This document shows positions 14,075-26,212 of a stretch of 64,000 bases of DNA, piece after piece. Every line of letters begins with the position of its first letter. Within the stretch, counting starts at the first letter, position 1. A program made the translations under genes and the position numbers. The notes beneath the pieces are model-generated. The model was given only the letters and a program-made list of their open reading frames with translations. It was not told the DNA's origin and searched no databases. Origin of the DNA: Certhia americana (taxonomy: Eukaryota; Chordata; Aves; Passeriformes; Certhiidae); NCBI GenBank assembly GCA_018697195.1, contig CM031857.1, positions 92,469,631 to 92,533,630 on the forward strand, written 5' to 3'.

Positions 14075-15839
14075 CCCACCAAAAAACTAGCGAACTAAAA
14101 AGTTGTTTTTAAGTGGGTAAGAATAAATTGTTTCTGTTCTCCAGGTAAGACAGGGATCATTAAATTTCTAGGAGGAAGATTCAGATTGGTCACTGAAGTC
14201 CTAAGTTTTAGGAAAAACCAGACAAGAAATAGGCAGAGGAACTATAGCTATCCTCTCTTGAGGCAGTAGGCTTAGTAGCTTCTTGAGTTCTGTTCTTCAG
14301 ATACTACTTTCTAGTATTTCAACTTAAAGAGGAAACATGACTCTTAACTGCTAGTATACACCAGCAGAAATTCAGTGTGTAGACAATGAACTACAAGATA
14401 CTTCCAATGAAATTTATTTTGCTTCAGAGAAGCTGAAGGACTGTTAGGTATTATGTGATGTCCTTGGTTTTCTCAAGTGTTGGCAATTAAACTCAGTTTC
14501 AGTGTGTATCAATAAACACTCAGAAAATTAATCAAACCTATTCACATACTGTATTCTTCTGTTTCTTCACTCCCCATCTTCTTTGTAGGACTCATAAGGG
14601 AAGTGCTTTTCAAAAGTTTTTGGTTGTTTGTTTCAAGAAAGAGGCTGTGCTTATTGTTATAAGCAAAACAGCTTTGCTTGAATACACCTCAAACTGCCTG
14701 AAAAATGAATGTGCAAAGGGTTTAGAGGATCTTTAGGTCTTTTTTTTTTGGTGTTGTACACCAGATGGAGGGCCTGCCTGCCTGCTCCTCCTGACCCTTT
14801 GTTTACATTTTATCAAAATCTTACGGAAGAAAAGTGCAAATTAAGGAAGAAACATTAGTGAAGCTTTTATTTTATCAGAGAAAGTGCAAATTTTAAAAAT
14901 GTGCTTCACAAAATAAGTCTTTACCTCTGTCCAATGCTGTTCTTTCTTTGTAGCCAAATCTATTATTCTGCAAGATTCTTCATATTGCTTATAACTGTGA
15001 ATTTTTAATCATCTTTGAGACTGACTGCTCATAGGAGTTAAAAGGCAGTTTTGAAAAACTTCAGTGAATGTGGTTGAAATGAGTGGGGACCTGTTTGGGA
15101 GCAGAGAGCAGTTTAAATGTTTCTCAGGATGAGGGATGTGTGCTGCCAACATGCCAGTCAATGTTGAAGAAAACTCCAGTGTCTCCTGAAAGGCTCTTTC
15201 TTAACCCTGCTTGCTTGCCCTCCCATGTAGCACAGCTTTTCAGCACTCCTTACATTTTACACAAAACATATGTATTGGGACAGTTTAGCAGGAAGACAGA
15301 GCCGATACATTATTCTGTTAATTTCATTCTCGTATGGCCTTGGATGTATACGCAGCTTACATTAAATTACATGAACCATGGATTTAATATTTCAGGGTGA
15401 GTTTTTTAAACATTGTAATTGTTATGAAGGTAATGCTTCCCCTAGTGGGAAAAGGAAGACTGTATTGTTACAGTGACACGTCTTTGTAATTTGAGATGAC
15501 ATTTCTTTTCAGAGCTTAGACCTTGTGTGTGTAATTATATTAAAACCCCAGACCTTTGGTATTCTAAACTGCAGGCAAACACAGTTCAATTAAAGGGATG
15601 CAAACAATTATTTTTTAGTAGTTTTCATCATTGCTTAGAAGCCAAAAAGAAAGAGGTGTGTTCCTCCTGTGCTTAAGATCTGCAAAAATGTGATGTGCTG
15701 ATGCATAAAAGTTAGCTAAGATGAGAAGGATTCTTGATAGCAAACAAAACAACTTTACCATGTGTGAATTTGGAACATAGGATTGGGTGGCAGCCCTACA
15801 TAAGTGTGAACACACCCAGACTGGAAGAGCTAGGGATGA

Positions 15840-16480
15840 ACAGAGAGATCTCCCTGTGGTACCTTCTCTTCCTTTGGTCCACAGTCCTGACCCAGTCTCA
15901 GTTTACTGCTCCTCTGTGGCCTGTCTGGGGGACTCCTCTCTTTTCACAGCTCACCTTTTCTCTGATCATCTCCTGCTCACAAGTCTGAAACTCCTTTATA
16001 CTCTCCAGTTCTCCATATCTGATTCCCATACCTCTGCTGCCTCATCAACAGGAGACTCTCACAGTTCCTTTTCTGCTTTATCTGCCCTAGATTACAGCTA
16101 GTGACATCTTCACCTTTCTCTAGGTACCATGGTCTAGTGCACTCATCCAGGCAGCCTCTTCAGTCCATCCTCTTATCTGGTCCTTTTTGTCACAGAAGAA
16201 AACCTTTGCCATTTCTATACTGCCAGTCTCCCAGCACAGGAAACCTCCTCAGGGTTTTAGATACTTCTTCTTTTGTCCATCAGTCCTGCATGGTTCTGAA
16301 GCTGTGTGCGAGTGCGTCCCCTGTCCTCCTCATCCCGAGGCTTCTTTGCGATGCTGCCCAGTGTATGCTGCTCCTGGGAGGTTGATTCCTTTCCCCTGGC
16401 ATCCTGTTAATCATAGTTCAGATTTTAATGTTTTTTTTCCCCTCCTGCTGATTCCCATGTCATTTCATTATATTGATACT
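15840..16480. repeat. Pyrimidine-skewed tract
   Basis: For about 640 bases the + strand is rich in C and T with few purine runs, so stops are scarce and several overlapping frames stay open. I see no tandem unit and no repeat family. The open frames have no recognisable protein features. Confidence 0.5.
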
Positions 16481-16627
16481 TGAAATGAATGAATATTTGA
16501 AATAGCTTTTTCTGTTGTTTTTAAATTAATTGTCTGGATTAAAGCCAGGATACATGATGCTGGGCTCAGAGTAGTGCCCATCCCAGTTGGGGATGTAGTT
16601 CAACTCAAACTTGCTGTTCTAAAGAAT

Positions 16628-16669
16628 GTTGGTTTTTTTCTTACAAGTGTTGGGTTTTTTCTTACAAGT
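16628..16669 (+). repeat. Tandem duplication of a 21-base unit
   Basis: Two adjacent 21-base units (16628-16648 and 16649-16669), each gttgg/ggtt... ending cttacaagt, differ at one base. Confidence 0.93.
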
Positions 16670-19600
16670 GTCTTCTCTGTTCTCTTAGTTAACTGTGTAA
16701 AAGTAACTGTGGAAACAGGTGTACTCTGAGTACTATTTCAGTAAATTGATGACAATACAAAGAGATAGTCCATTTGCCTAATGAATGCTGGTAGTGGAAG
16801 CTTAACTGATGTGTTTCTTTGGGGGATTAATTGAAATTAAATCTGTGTATTGTGAAGATCCACACAATAAGTACAATTTTTGCCTCCACTGACATGAATA
16901 TCCCATTGACCAACTGAACTTCCAGCTCGGTCAACAAAGGAAATATAGGGAAGGATTGTTTTTATATTTTTTATTTCCAGTCATATTATTGTAATTCCTT
17001 CAGTAATGAAGTACAAGTGTGCCATGATTTGGAAGTATCTTATATATCCCTACTTAATTCTTAATGGCCTTGTGATGACTTCGCTCCTGGGAGAAGCTGT
17101 TTCTCATGCAACTCTCCTAGAAGTCAAAGGTTAAAAAGCTATGTAGACAAATGGTGACGTTTAAGAAAATTTCACAGTGTCATTTGAACCAGCATAGTTA
17201 ATACTGTGTCAGAGTTTACAACATTTCCTGTTTTCGGTGCTTTGTAATTGTAATCTAATCTCTTTTGGTTTGGAGGAGAGATTAAATCATTGCCAGGGAC
17301 TAATTTTCAAAAACCGAAAGTACATGAAAGTACAGCTGGTTTTGTTTGAAAGTGAAAATATAAGTGGAGTAAGTTTCTGTGTTGAAGTGAAAATAGGAGG
17401 ACAAATACTACAGTAGCCACTGGAAAGCAGTTGTTCAACACACACATCTTTAATGTTACTTTTTCTGGGTAAAGGCTAAGACTTTGTAGAAAGTTTATTT
17501 CTGTAATAATGCATTTTTATAATCCAGTTCTATAATAATTTAAGTATCACTTTGCTAAATTTTGAAAGTACCTTTCAAAAATTCTTAAGCTAGTGCCTGT
17601 AAAATGAATTCATTTTTATAGCAGATTTATAATTATGTACATTGTCCAGGTACTGCATTTACATTGCTAGAACAACTCTTGCCACTTCATGGTCATCCAA
17701 GTCCAAATCTGATCATGCAACACAGTTAAAGAATGTGAATTGGTAGAGCAAACCAACAACTAAATATTAATGGTGCTGCATGCCTTTACAAGGTGGAACA
17801 AATCTGTCACATTGCCATACAAGTAAGCTATAAAATAAAGTCTCCAGGGACCTGTCACTGGTGTGGAAGTTTCCACACAGGACATGGCCGAGGCATAGCA
17901 CAAATTGCCAAGAGTAGGATTAGGATGTGAGCTGGAAATGTGTCTGTCGTCCCAGGTGTGTGCTTGTCCAGTGCTGTGCATGTAAAAGAAGCCAACCTAA
18001 GGATTCGTCAGAATAGAACAACTTGAGCATTGTGTAGTCTGTCCTTGAGCTTTTCACTGCCAAAGTACCCTTAAGACAACATTTTACTGCCAGTGGTGTA
18101 TTCTGGTCAGAAATAATCAAAAGCTTTCTGTACTTTTACACGTGTTTCTTAGAGCCTATTGGATTCAAGTATTTAAGAGGTGGTGCACATATTGCAAGTA
18201 GCACTCGAAATAGAAACGACCAAGAGAGTTTGTGAGTAAGGGAAAGGTTATGAAAGTCCTTCTGCCTTTTACTTTAGAATGAACATTTTCATGAGGTGTT
18301 TGAAACGAATCGCAATTGTGAAGAGAAAGCAAAGCATTATTAATGTACATTTGTTTGTTTGTTTTTTGTTTTAGTAAAAGGCTCATTTTTTTAAATGTTC
18401 CATTACTTCTCCACAACTATTTAAAAATTCTGGAAGTAATACATTTGAGGTTTTGCAATGATAAAATTCAGATGCTTTCTTCTTTATTAAATGGTGACAC
18501 ACAGCCACCTAAAAGGAAGGAAGGATGTGAAAAATAAGACCAAAAGAAGAAGGATGCTGTCTTAATGAGTATAGCAGAATATTTGTGGTACTAGTTGCTT
18601 GATGTTTCCATCTTCCGACAGATGCTATTTTGGTATAGAGTTTTTCCAAGTGATGAAATGGTGACTCCATGATCTAAAAAGTGATACAAGGAACTGCTAC
18701 AGGAGGCCTTGATTAGAGCATTTGTATTTTTGATGTGTACATTTCAAGACAACTATTCAATACAATCCTGTGATGGTGACATACTTCTGAGAAAAAAACA
18801 GGATTTTTTTGCTTTTGCCGTTAAACTAACTGTTTACCTAAGCAGTTCCTAACCTTGGTTTTGATATTTTGGATTATTTCGGAAAATCTGCCAAGTGCGG
18901 AGACATGAGATGACTTTATAACATGCTGTTCTTAACAGGGAATGTAAAATTCTTATCATGTCAGCAATAAAACTGCTATGTTGAATATATATGCAGTACT
19001 AATAAATAGTGATAAATTCAGGATCCTATATTGAAGGTAAGAGAATTCATGGTAATCTTGTTTTACTTAGGCCAGTTGGAGTGCCTCTTAAATTCTTAGA
19101 GCTCTTTGATTCAGAAAATCAGACTGAATGTTTATTAAACAAAAGGGTGCCCAAAGTTGTGCTCATATAGTCAAATCCTAATGAATTTTTCAACAGATCT
19201 AATAAGATTTTTCAAAGTTGTTGAATACTCTGAAGTTTCTGATTGTAATTTTAGATGGTGTGATAGGTGCAACACTGTTGAAAGAAACTACTGCAGTGGT
19301 TTGAGTCTGCTTAGTGTCCTGTAAATTTGAAAATTGTGACGTTTATTTTGATTTGTATAACATTTCTGTTAATGTTAATAGCTGTTAATTAGCTGTTGCT
19401 AAACTAAACTTTGTATGTTTTGTGTAGTGGTTTCTCATTACTTATATTTTTAAAATTAGATGCTTTAAGTGTTGTCCCTATTCATCAAAATGCTCATTTA
19501 GTTCCTCAAAACCTGTTGGGTGTTCAGAACCTCTTGAAGATGTTTCGATTCACATGGCCTTTTTAGCACCACTTTTGTCTCTTTTTTGAAGAAATTTTGC

Positions 19601-19840
19601 AATGAGTCAGATAGTATGGGTACATATCAAAGAAAAAAACAAATATATCTTTTTTCTGTCTGGGTTAATGTTTTCTTTTGGCAAACAGTATCCGTCCTCC
19701 CAGCCATTCTAGTGGTGTGTACAGTTTGTAAATCACTATAAAGTATGTTCCTTCTGTGAGACGTTGTGGCATGAGTATGTTTGTGACTGCAGATGTTTGG
19801 ATTCTGATTTCTGTTGGACTCTGTGGAGATTAGTTTTGCT

Positions 19841-19864
19841 CCCCCCCCCCCCCCCCCCCCCCCC
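19841..19864. repeat. Homopolymer: 24 consecutive C
   Basis: Uninterrupted C run on the + strand (G run on the minus strand). Such a run can form a G-quadruplex or i-motif and is prone to length change and sequencing error, so its length should be taken as approximate. Confidence 0.97.
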
Positions 19865-20040
19865 AGTTTTAGCTGGAGTTGAAAGGAACACCAGACAGAA
19901 TAAAATTGCAATTCATGACCTTAGATTTGCCCTTGTGGAGAGTCCTACAGGTTCTGCAGCCTGAATGTCCTTCTCCTTCCCCAGCTTGGGACAACCTGCC
20001 TCTGTTCTTGTGTTGCTTTTATTTGTCAACCAGAACTCCT

Positions 20041-20800
20041 AATCATGGATCATAGAACCTCCTGAATCGGAAGGGACCCAGAAGGATCATTGAAGTCCAC
20101 CTCTTGGCCCTAGGCAGGTTACACAAAGAATCCCACCCTGTGCCTGAGAGCATTGTCCAAATGCTTCTTGAACTCTGTCAGGCTTGGTGCTGTGATGACC
20201 TCCCTGAGGAGCCAGTGCCCAGACACCCTCTGGGTGAAGAGCCTTTTCCTGATACCCAACCTAAACCTCCCCTGACACAACTCCAGCCCAGTTCCTCGGG
20301 TCCTGTCATTGATCATCACAGAGTAGAGATCAGTGCCTGCCCCTTCTCTTCCTCTCATGACAAAGCTGCAATGAGATCTCCCCTGTCTCCCCCATGCTGA
20401 ACAGACCAAGTGACCTCAGCCCATACAGCTTCCCCTCAAGGCCCTTCACCACCTTTTTTTCCCTCCTTTGGACACTCTCTAATAGTTCAATATCTTTTTT
20501 ATATTGTGGCGCCCAAAGCTGCCCCTAGCACTGGAGGTGAGGCCAACCCAGCTCAGAGCAGAGCAGGACAATCCCCTCCCTTTCCCAGCTGGTGATGCTG
20601 TCCCTGATGCCCCCAGGACAGGGTTGGCCCTCCTGGCTGCCAGGGCACTGCTGGCTCATGTTCAGCTTGCCACCCACCAGGACCCCCAGGTCCCTTCCCT
20701 CGTACTGCTTTCCAGCTTCTTGTTCCCCAGTCTGACCATACATCCAAGGTTGCCCTGTCCCACATCCAGGGTTGCCCTATCCTGCACAGCAGTGCTGTTT
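20041..20800 (-). mobile_element. CR1 LINE, 5'-truncated 3' end
   Basis: Read on the minus strand, positions about 20390-20120 encode the end of a CR1 reverse-transcriptase ORF, with the segment LELCQGRFRLGIRKRLFTQR and then REVITAPSLTEFKKHLDNAL, the typical C terminus of CR1 ORF2. The element ends at the left with the degenerate short repeat atcatggatcatagaa, the mark of CR1 tails. To the right (20410-20800) lies further upstream CR1 ORF2 sequence, recognisable by the ...cctttggacactctctaatag and ...cccaggacagggttggccct segments. It contains a local 22-24-base duplication near 20740-20785. It is 5'-truncated, carries stops and cannot be mobile. The right boundary is uncertain by some tens of bases. 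Confidence 0.9.
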
Positions 20801-23800
20801 TCCTGCTTTCCTTTCTCCACTCTAAGTGCTCCAATAGTGCCAGTCTAGAGTGATGCTCACTGAGGTTAGGTCAGGTGATGGATGATAGGGGTGTGAACCC
20901 TTCCATTTCTGATGACTCTGGGAGCTACTGGAATTTGCACAGTTTAATTGTTAAAATGCTTTTAAATAAAGTAACTTCTTTCTAGCACTGTTACCTTACT
21001 TCAATTAAATGTTTTATCTTAATGAGGTACTTTTCAAACCCAGATTATTTTACTTGATGATCAAATGAACTGTTAGAGACAGAGAATAATAAATATTATA
21101 AAAACCTAAAGTAAATAAATATCCCCTTTGAAGCAAGCACCAGTGAAATTAAGGAATTTATTCCCTTGTAAAACTTTCGCTTACATTACATCTAGTTAAA
21201 ATGTGCTAATGGTTACTTTATCAAGCAGACTGAGTCTGCCCTAAAAATTTGAATTATTTAATAATTGACTTTTTCCCTCTCTTTCAACTTCTGAATTACA
21301 TCAAGTAGAAAAGATATAAAAGCCAATTCAAATGGAGTTACCAATTTCCTTGTGCAAGAAACATGAGCTGAGCCCAAAGAAAATGGGATTTCAGTTTAAA
21401 GAGAGTATTTGTTAATAATTACTGTTGAAATTTATACACTCTTTTTGATCTTTACTGTGCAGACCTATAAGACAGTCAAACAGATGACACTTTTTAAATA
21501 AAAAAAAAAAAAAGCTAGAAGATGATGAAGTCACTTAACTCCAGTCTAAAGAGTAATGCCAAAAGTAAGAGGCCTCTTGACAGTCATGAACACTTGCTAT
21601 GAGTCTGTAAGGCAGCAGTCACAAGTTTAAGGTTATGTATAGGCAGGATTAATACCCTTTTGGTTAACAACACACTTTAATTAAGTAGAGGTAGTGCTTT
21701 TAATGACTTCAGTTTTTAACTTTCCATGCAGTGTAAATATGAGATTTTTTTAAAAAAGTGTTATTTAGATGAGTGGTTTAAAGTGTGGTCTGTTCTGGGG
21801 AGTGATTTGGGAATACATCTGGCGCATTAAGGATGTTGCCATAAGAATGACATGTTCTGAACTTTGAGTTTTAATGTGACTTTTGCAGATGTGCTGGCAT
21901 CGAAAGGCAGTCTCGTGATGTGACTTTGGGTGGTTTTGCTTACATTTATCACTTTTATTCCTGTTTTTTTGAGGGCACTTGTTACTTAAAATTGTCAATA
22001 TTTGCATATTTTATAGTGAATTAAGCGGAACATTTTTTCATTCATGAATCTACATGGAATGTTCTGAAGCAGCTAGACATTTATCATTTGCAATGAGTTT
22101 TAATTCTAGCAAAATGCTGGTCTGTTAGGACTCTGTGAGATTTCACATTTCTTTTGTACGTGACTTGAGGACTTACATTATCGGAGGATAGTTTTCTAGA
22201 GTTTATGCTGGTATGTTAGTGCTGGGATCACAAGGATGTATGCTGAAGGATGAAGGATACTTATAAATTTTATATTTCTTTCTATATGTACTCTGGATGA
22301 CACATCTTCTAGAGGTGTTCACAGTCTGGTAAGGTTTTTAAAAAGCTCATTTTCAACGTCTCTCTGAGTCCCTTGAGTTTTGCTAATTGCAGTATACAGC
22401 CGTGTTGGTAGTGCCACAATGTAGGATTATCTTTGTGAGTAGGAAGCCTGGCTAAACTTGCAGTCACATTACAAGTAACTGCTGCAGTGAATTCAGCCAG
22501 TATCCATAATGACACAAAGCTGGTCAACCTATCTTTAAAAAATATCTTACCCAGATTAAATGAGGTTATTAAACATACAAGTCATACAGTTGTAGAAAAT
22601 ACATGTGGAAAGTAACATACGTAACTTGCATACAGTTACAGAAAATGGGAAGTAACGATCACATTTTTTCCAAGAATAATTTAGATAAGCATAACTTCAG
22701 AGGTACTTTCAACCTTCTTTCACAAATACCAATGCAAATGAAGGTACCTTTGTGGGTTACACTATTGGAGAATGGAGTATGATCAATAGTATTTTGGTTT
22801 AAAGGTAAACTCTGTAGATCCTTACCTTTTTTCTGTTGCAATAGCATGCAGTAGCTCATAAATTTATCAATTTATCCATTTGTCTCATAAAATGATATCT
22901 TTCTTTGAGAATTAAAGTACTTGTAACGTCTATGTCAATCTTCAATCCCCTGCATCAGACTGTTCCTAGACAGTTTTGTCTGTGGTCCTGTTTGCATTGT
23001 CTTGCCCCTCTGCTATGGCAGCATTTATTTGATTGACCTCACTGTGAAAGTAATTCAATAAACTAAACTGTACCACTTAAAAAAATGTGGGTAAAAAGAT
23101 CACTGTATTTAGTCCTCACATAGTTTAATTCCAGGGTGAGTTTGATGTGTTGAAGTGGCAGGACAGGAGTAGGGCTAGGACTGCAGAAGGGAGAACAAAC
23201 ATGTGGCAGGTCCCAGGAAGACAGGTCTCTGTGGCTTTACCTGTTGTGACCCAACCCTTCATCAAGTCTCAGGAGGAAAGGAAAGGCCTTTGTTGCATCC
23301 TTCGTCTTGCCCTTTGGGTGCCTTACACCTCTTACTGGTAGGATCTTTTTTTGGAAGAACTCTGAAATGGATACTGCTTCTATAATAGCCTATGTTTATT
23401 AACTTCAGAAAATTTTGATTAATTTTTTTGATGAAGTATGAGATCTTTAGTATTGACCTTTCACTGGATGTATGACCTTAAGCTTATTGTTTCTAATTTT
23501 AAATAACAAGCATGGATTTTGAAGCCTATTTGTGTATTCTTAATCACTGGAAGTTATCTTATTGCTGAAACATTATCTGTCTGCTTCTTACACTTTTTAA
23601 ATAAGCTGCTCACAAAATATTTACAGCTGAATCTCAATGTTCATCAATGTTTGCACTTCTGCTGACCTCTACATGCAGAAATACAGGTTAGACAAATGTT
23701 TAATTTTGCTCAACTATAACTTTTCCATCACTCAGGAAGTTGCCATGGAAGAGAATGGATTTTCAGCCTCTCTTTTAAACCATGTTATTTCCGTTTCTGC

Positions 23801-26190
23801 AATGAGAGCTATTTACTTTTCTTTTTGTACCTAATTAGTACTACATTTTTGTAAACTGTCAGATATCAAGCACTTCCCTGTATGCTCATGAAGTATGCTT
23901 TTATTTACAAAATGCAGTCAGCAACTGAAGTGGTACAATAAAAATTATGTTGTATACTTTGCAAGACGAAAAAAATCAATTTTTGCAGCTTCCTGTCTAG
24001 TCAACAAAGAAACATAAAAGAAAGAGAGGACTGACAAGTTTGTTTCCTTTTGCGTCTGGCAAATGTTGCACACTAAAATAATATTTCCTGTGGCTATTTT
24101 GCTCTCATGTTCCAACATTTCAATTTTTATTAAAACTGGATTTTCAAATGTCAATTTGGAAAAATACGGATTGGAGAAAATTTTGTCTGTTTTTCATTTG
24201 GGCCAGACAAATAAATTGGAGTACATGTCGATAGCACTGGTTTTAACTTGCAACTGTGTTTTAAAAACAGCAAAAGCATCCGGTTGTCCTGCCACATAAG
24301 TAAAAGTGAGTTCCATGGCTGAAAAATAAATGAAAAATAAAAAAGTTGTTTGACAATTAGTCTAGGTTATTATTCAGTTACTTTTTAAATACAAATTTCT
24401 CTTTAATAGATATGTTTATTTGCCATGCAGTGTGCATTCAGAATGTCACAATCCAGTTGCAAGTGAAAACGGTTTTTGGACTAAGGAGCTGATTTGTGTG
24501 GGAAGACATGGCACTATAGTTTCCATCAGAATAAATATTCTGCTATGTTTATGTAAGGGTGGAATTCAGAGCAAGTTACAGGTTCAGGCTACAGGACTTT
24601 CAAGCCACAGTAGTGATTTGCACTGCCTTTCTCTGAACTCCCTTTATGCCATAAGGTTCTTCACTAAGAGCTGAATCCCACATGAGGTGTTACTACTTCA
24701 TATGTGCATGTAATGAGATGAAGTGTGAGTTTAAAACATCTTGTTTGCTACTAAATCCCCTTTCCATTTAATTTTGCTGTTCACTGGATGGACAAGGAAG
24801 ACATCCTCAAAGAGATCCAATCCATCCACTCCCTGTAAGCCCCACACACGCAAATGCTGTGAGCTCTTGTGAGTCACCCAAGCCGTTGTTAGCTTTTATT
24901 CCAATGTTGTGATGCTGCTGCTTATCAGGTAGTAAAAGATGTGGGCTCCTCTCCAGACTTGCTGATTCTCAGAGAAGGTTTGCAGTCCATAGGATGAGGC
25001 TGTGTCAAAGCTCATCTTCATCATTTTTATTGAAGTCAGGTAGAAGGGAGTCAATCTGTCATAAGCTATGGGTATCCAAGTGTGTTTGTTAAAGACAGAG
25101 GCTGTTCACTGAGGGAAGTGTTTTCCCTCTACTGGCATTGTCTGTGATGGATCTAGAGCCAGCACTTTGCTCCAGATGTGAGGTGATGCCTCAGGGGATT
25201 GTAAAGTCTTGCAGAGCAGACCTGTGAACTGAAATAGTGATTTGGGGGTTACTTCTCAATTATCTGTCCAGTTGCTGAATGTCCAATCTGGTTTGAGAGT
25301 TGGAATTGTTTTGGGGTCTTTTTTTCCCTGTTTTCTTCTCTCTAGACTCTTAAAAGACAACACCACTTGGAAAAGCCTGAGTCTTACTGCTTAATTGGTG
25401 CTTCTCAGAGAAGAATAAAGCGTCCTTTGGGATCGTATCTTTGTAACAGCAAAGGAAGGAAAGAAAAAAACCTGCTTTTTTGACTTTGTGCTTCTTCACA
25501 GGAGCTGTGTCTTTGCTTCCCTATCGAGCAAGGGCTTTTGTGAAACCATGAGCTTTGCATTTAAGAGGAATACATCTTGAAAGTTGGGACTCTTCAACAG
25601 TTAGACATATTCATCTGGAGTCTTTAATTATGCAGTAATGTCCTTTGAATGTAACTTGAACTGAGTGGATTATTTCTGGGGTGTGCAGAGTCTTTAGGAG
25701 AAAAGGTGTTGGTGTGTCCTGAAGAGAAAGCAGCTCATAATCAATAGCATCCTTGACTGGAGCAAAAGACAAAATTCAGTGGCCTGTTCAGGAGCAGAGA
25801 AAGTAATACTACCCCTTATGGCTTTTTAGGAGTCCAAACAGATAAATGACTAATGATTTGTTGCTAAAATTATCAGTGTAACTGAACTAAAGTTGTAAGA
25901 TGGAGCTTAAGAGAAGGTGCCCACATAGGCTGATGACTAGCAGTTTGTTAAAATATTTGAGAGAACGCATAGTGTAGACTTCTGGTACTGCTTCGCTTCC
26001 AGTCCAAAAATTATAGTAGTATTATAATGCAAGTAGTCCAAAAACGTATTTTATTTTAGGAAATACTCTTCCAGTTTTAGACCTTCCCTGTGGCGCTGCA
26101 GTTTCTAGAACTCACTGTCTGCAACAAGTGGCTGAAATATTTCACTAGAGCAATTAAATACAGCTCTTTTTTCACTTTGCTTTTTCTTTC

Positions 26191-26212
26191 TTTTTTTTTT
26201 TTTTTTTTTTTT
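26191..26212. repeat. Homopolymer: 22 consecutive T
   Basis: Follows a T-rich lead-in (tttttctttc). No repeat family is recognised beside it. Confidence 0.96.

Noticed and set aside
19764..19964. Open frame with a proline run
   Set aside because: The proline run is just the C24 homopolymer translated.
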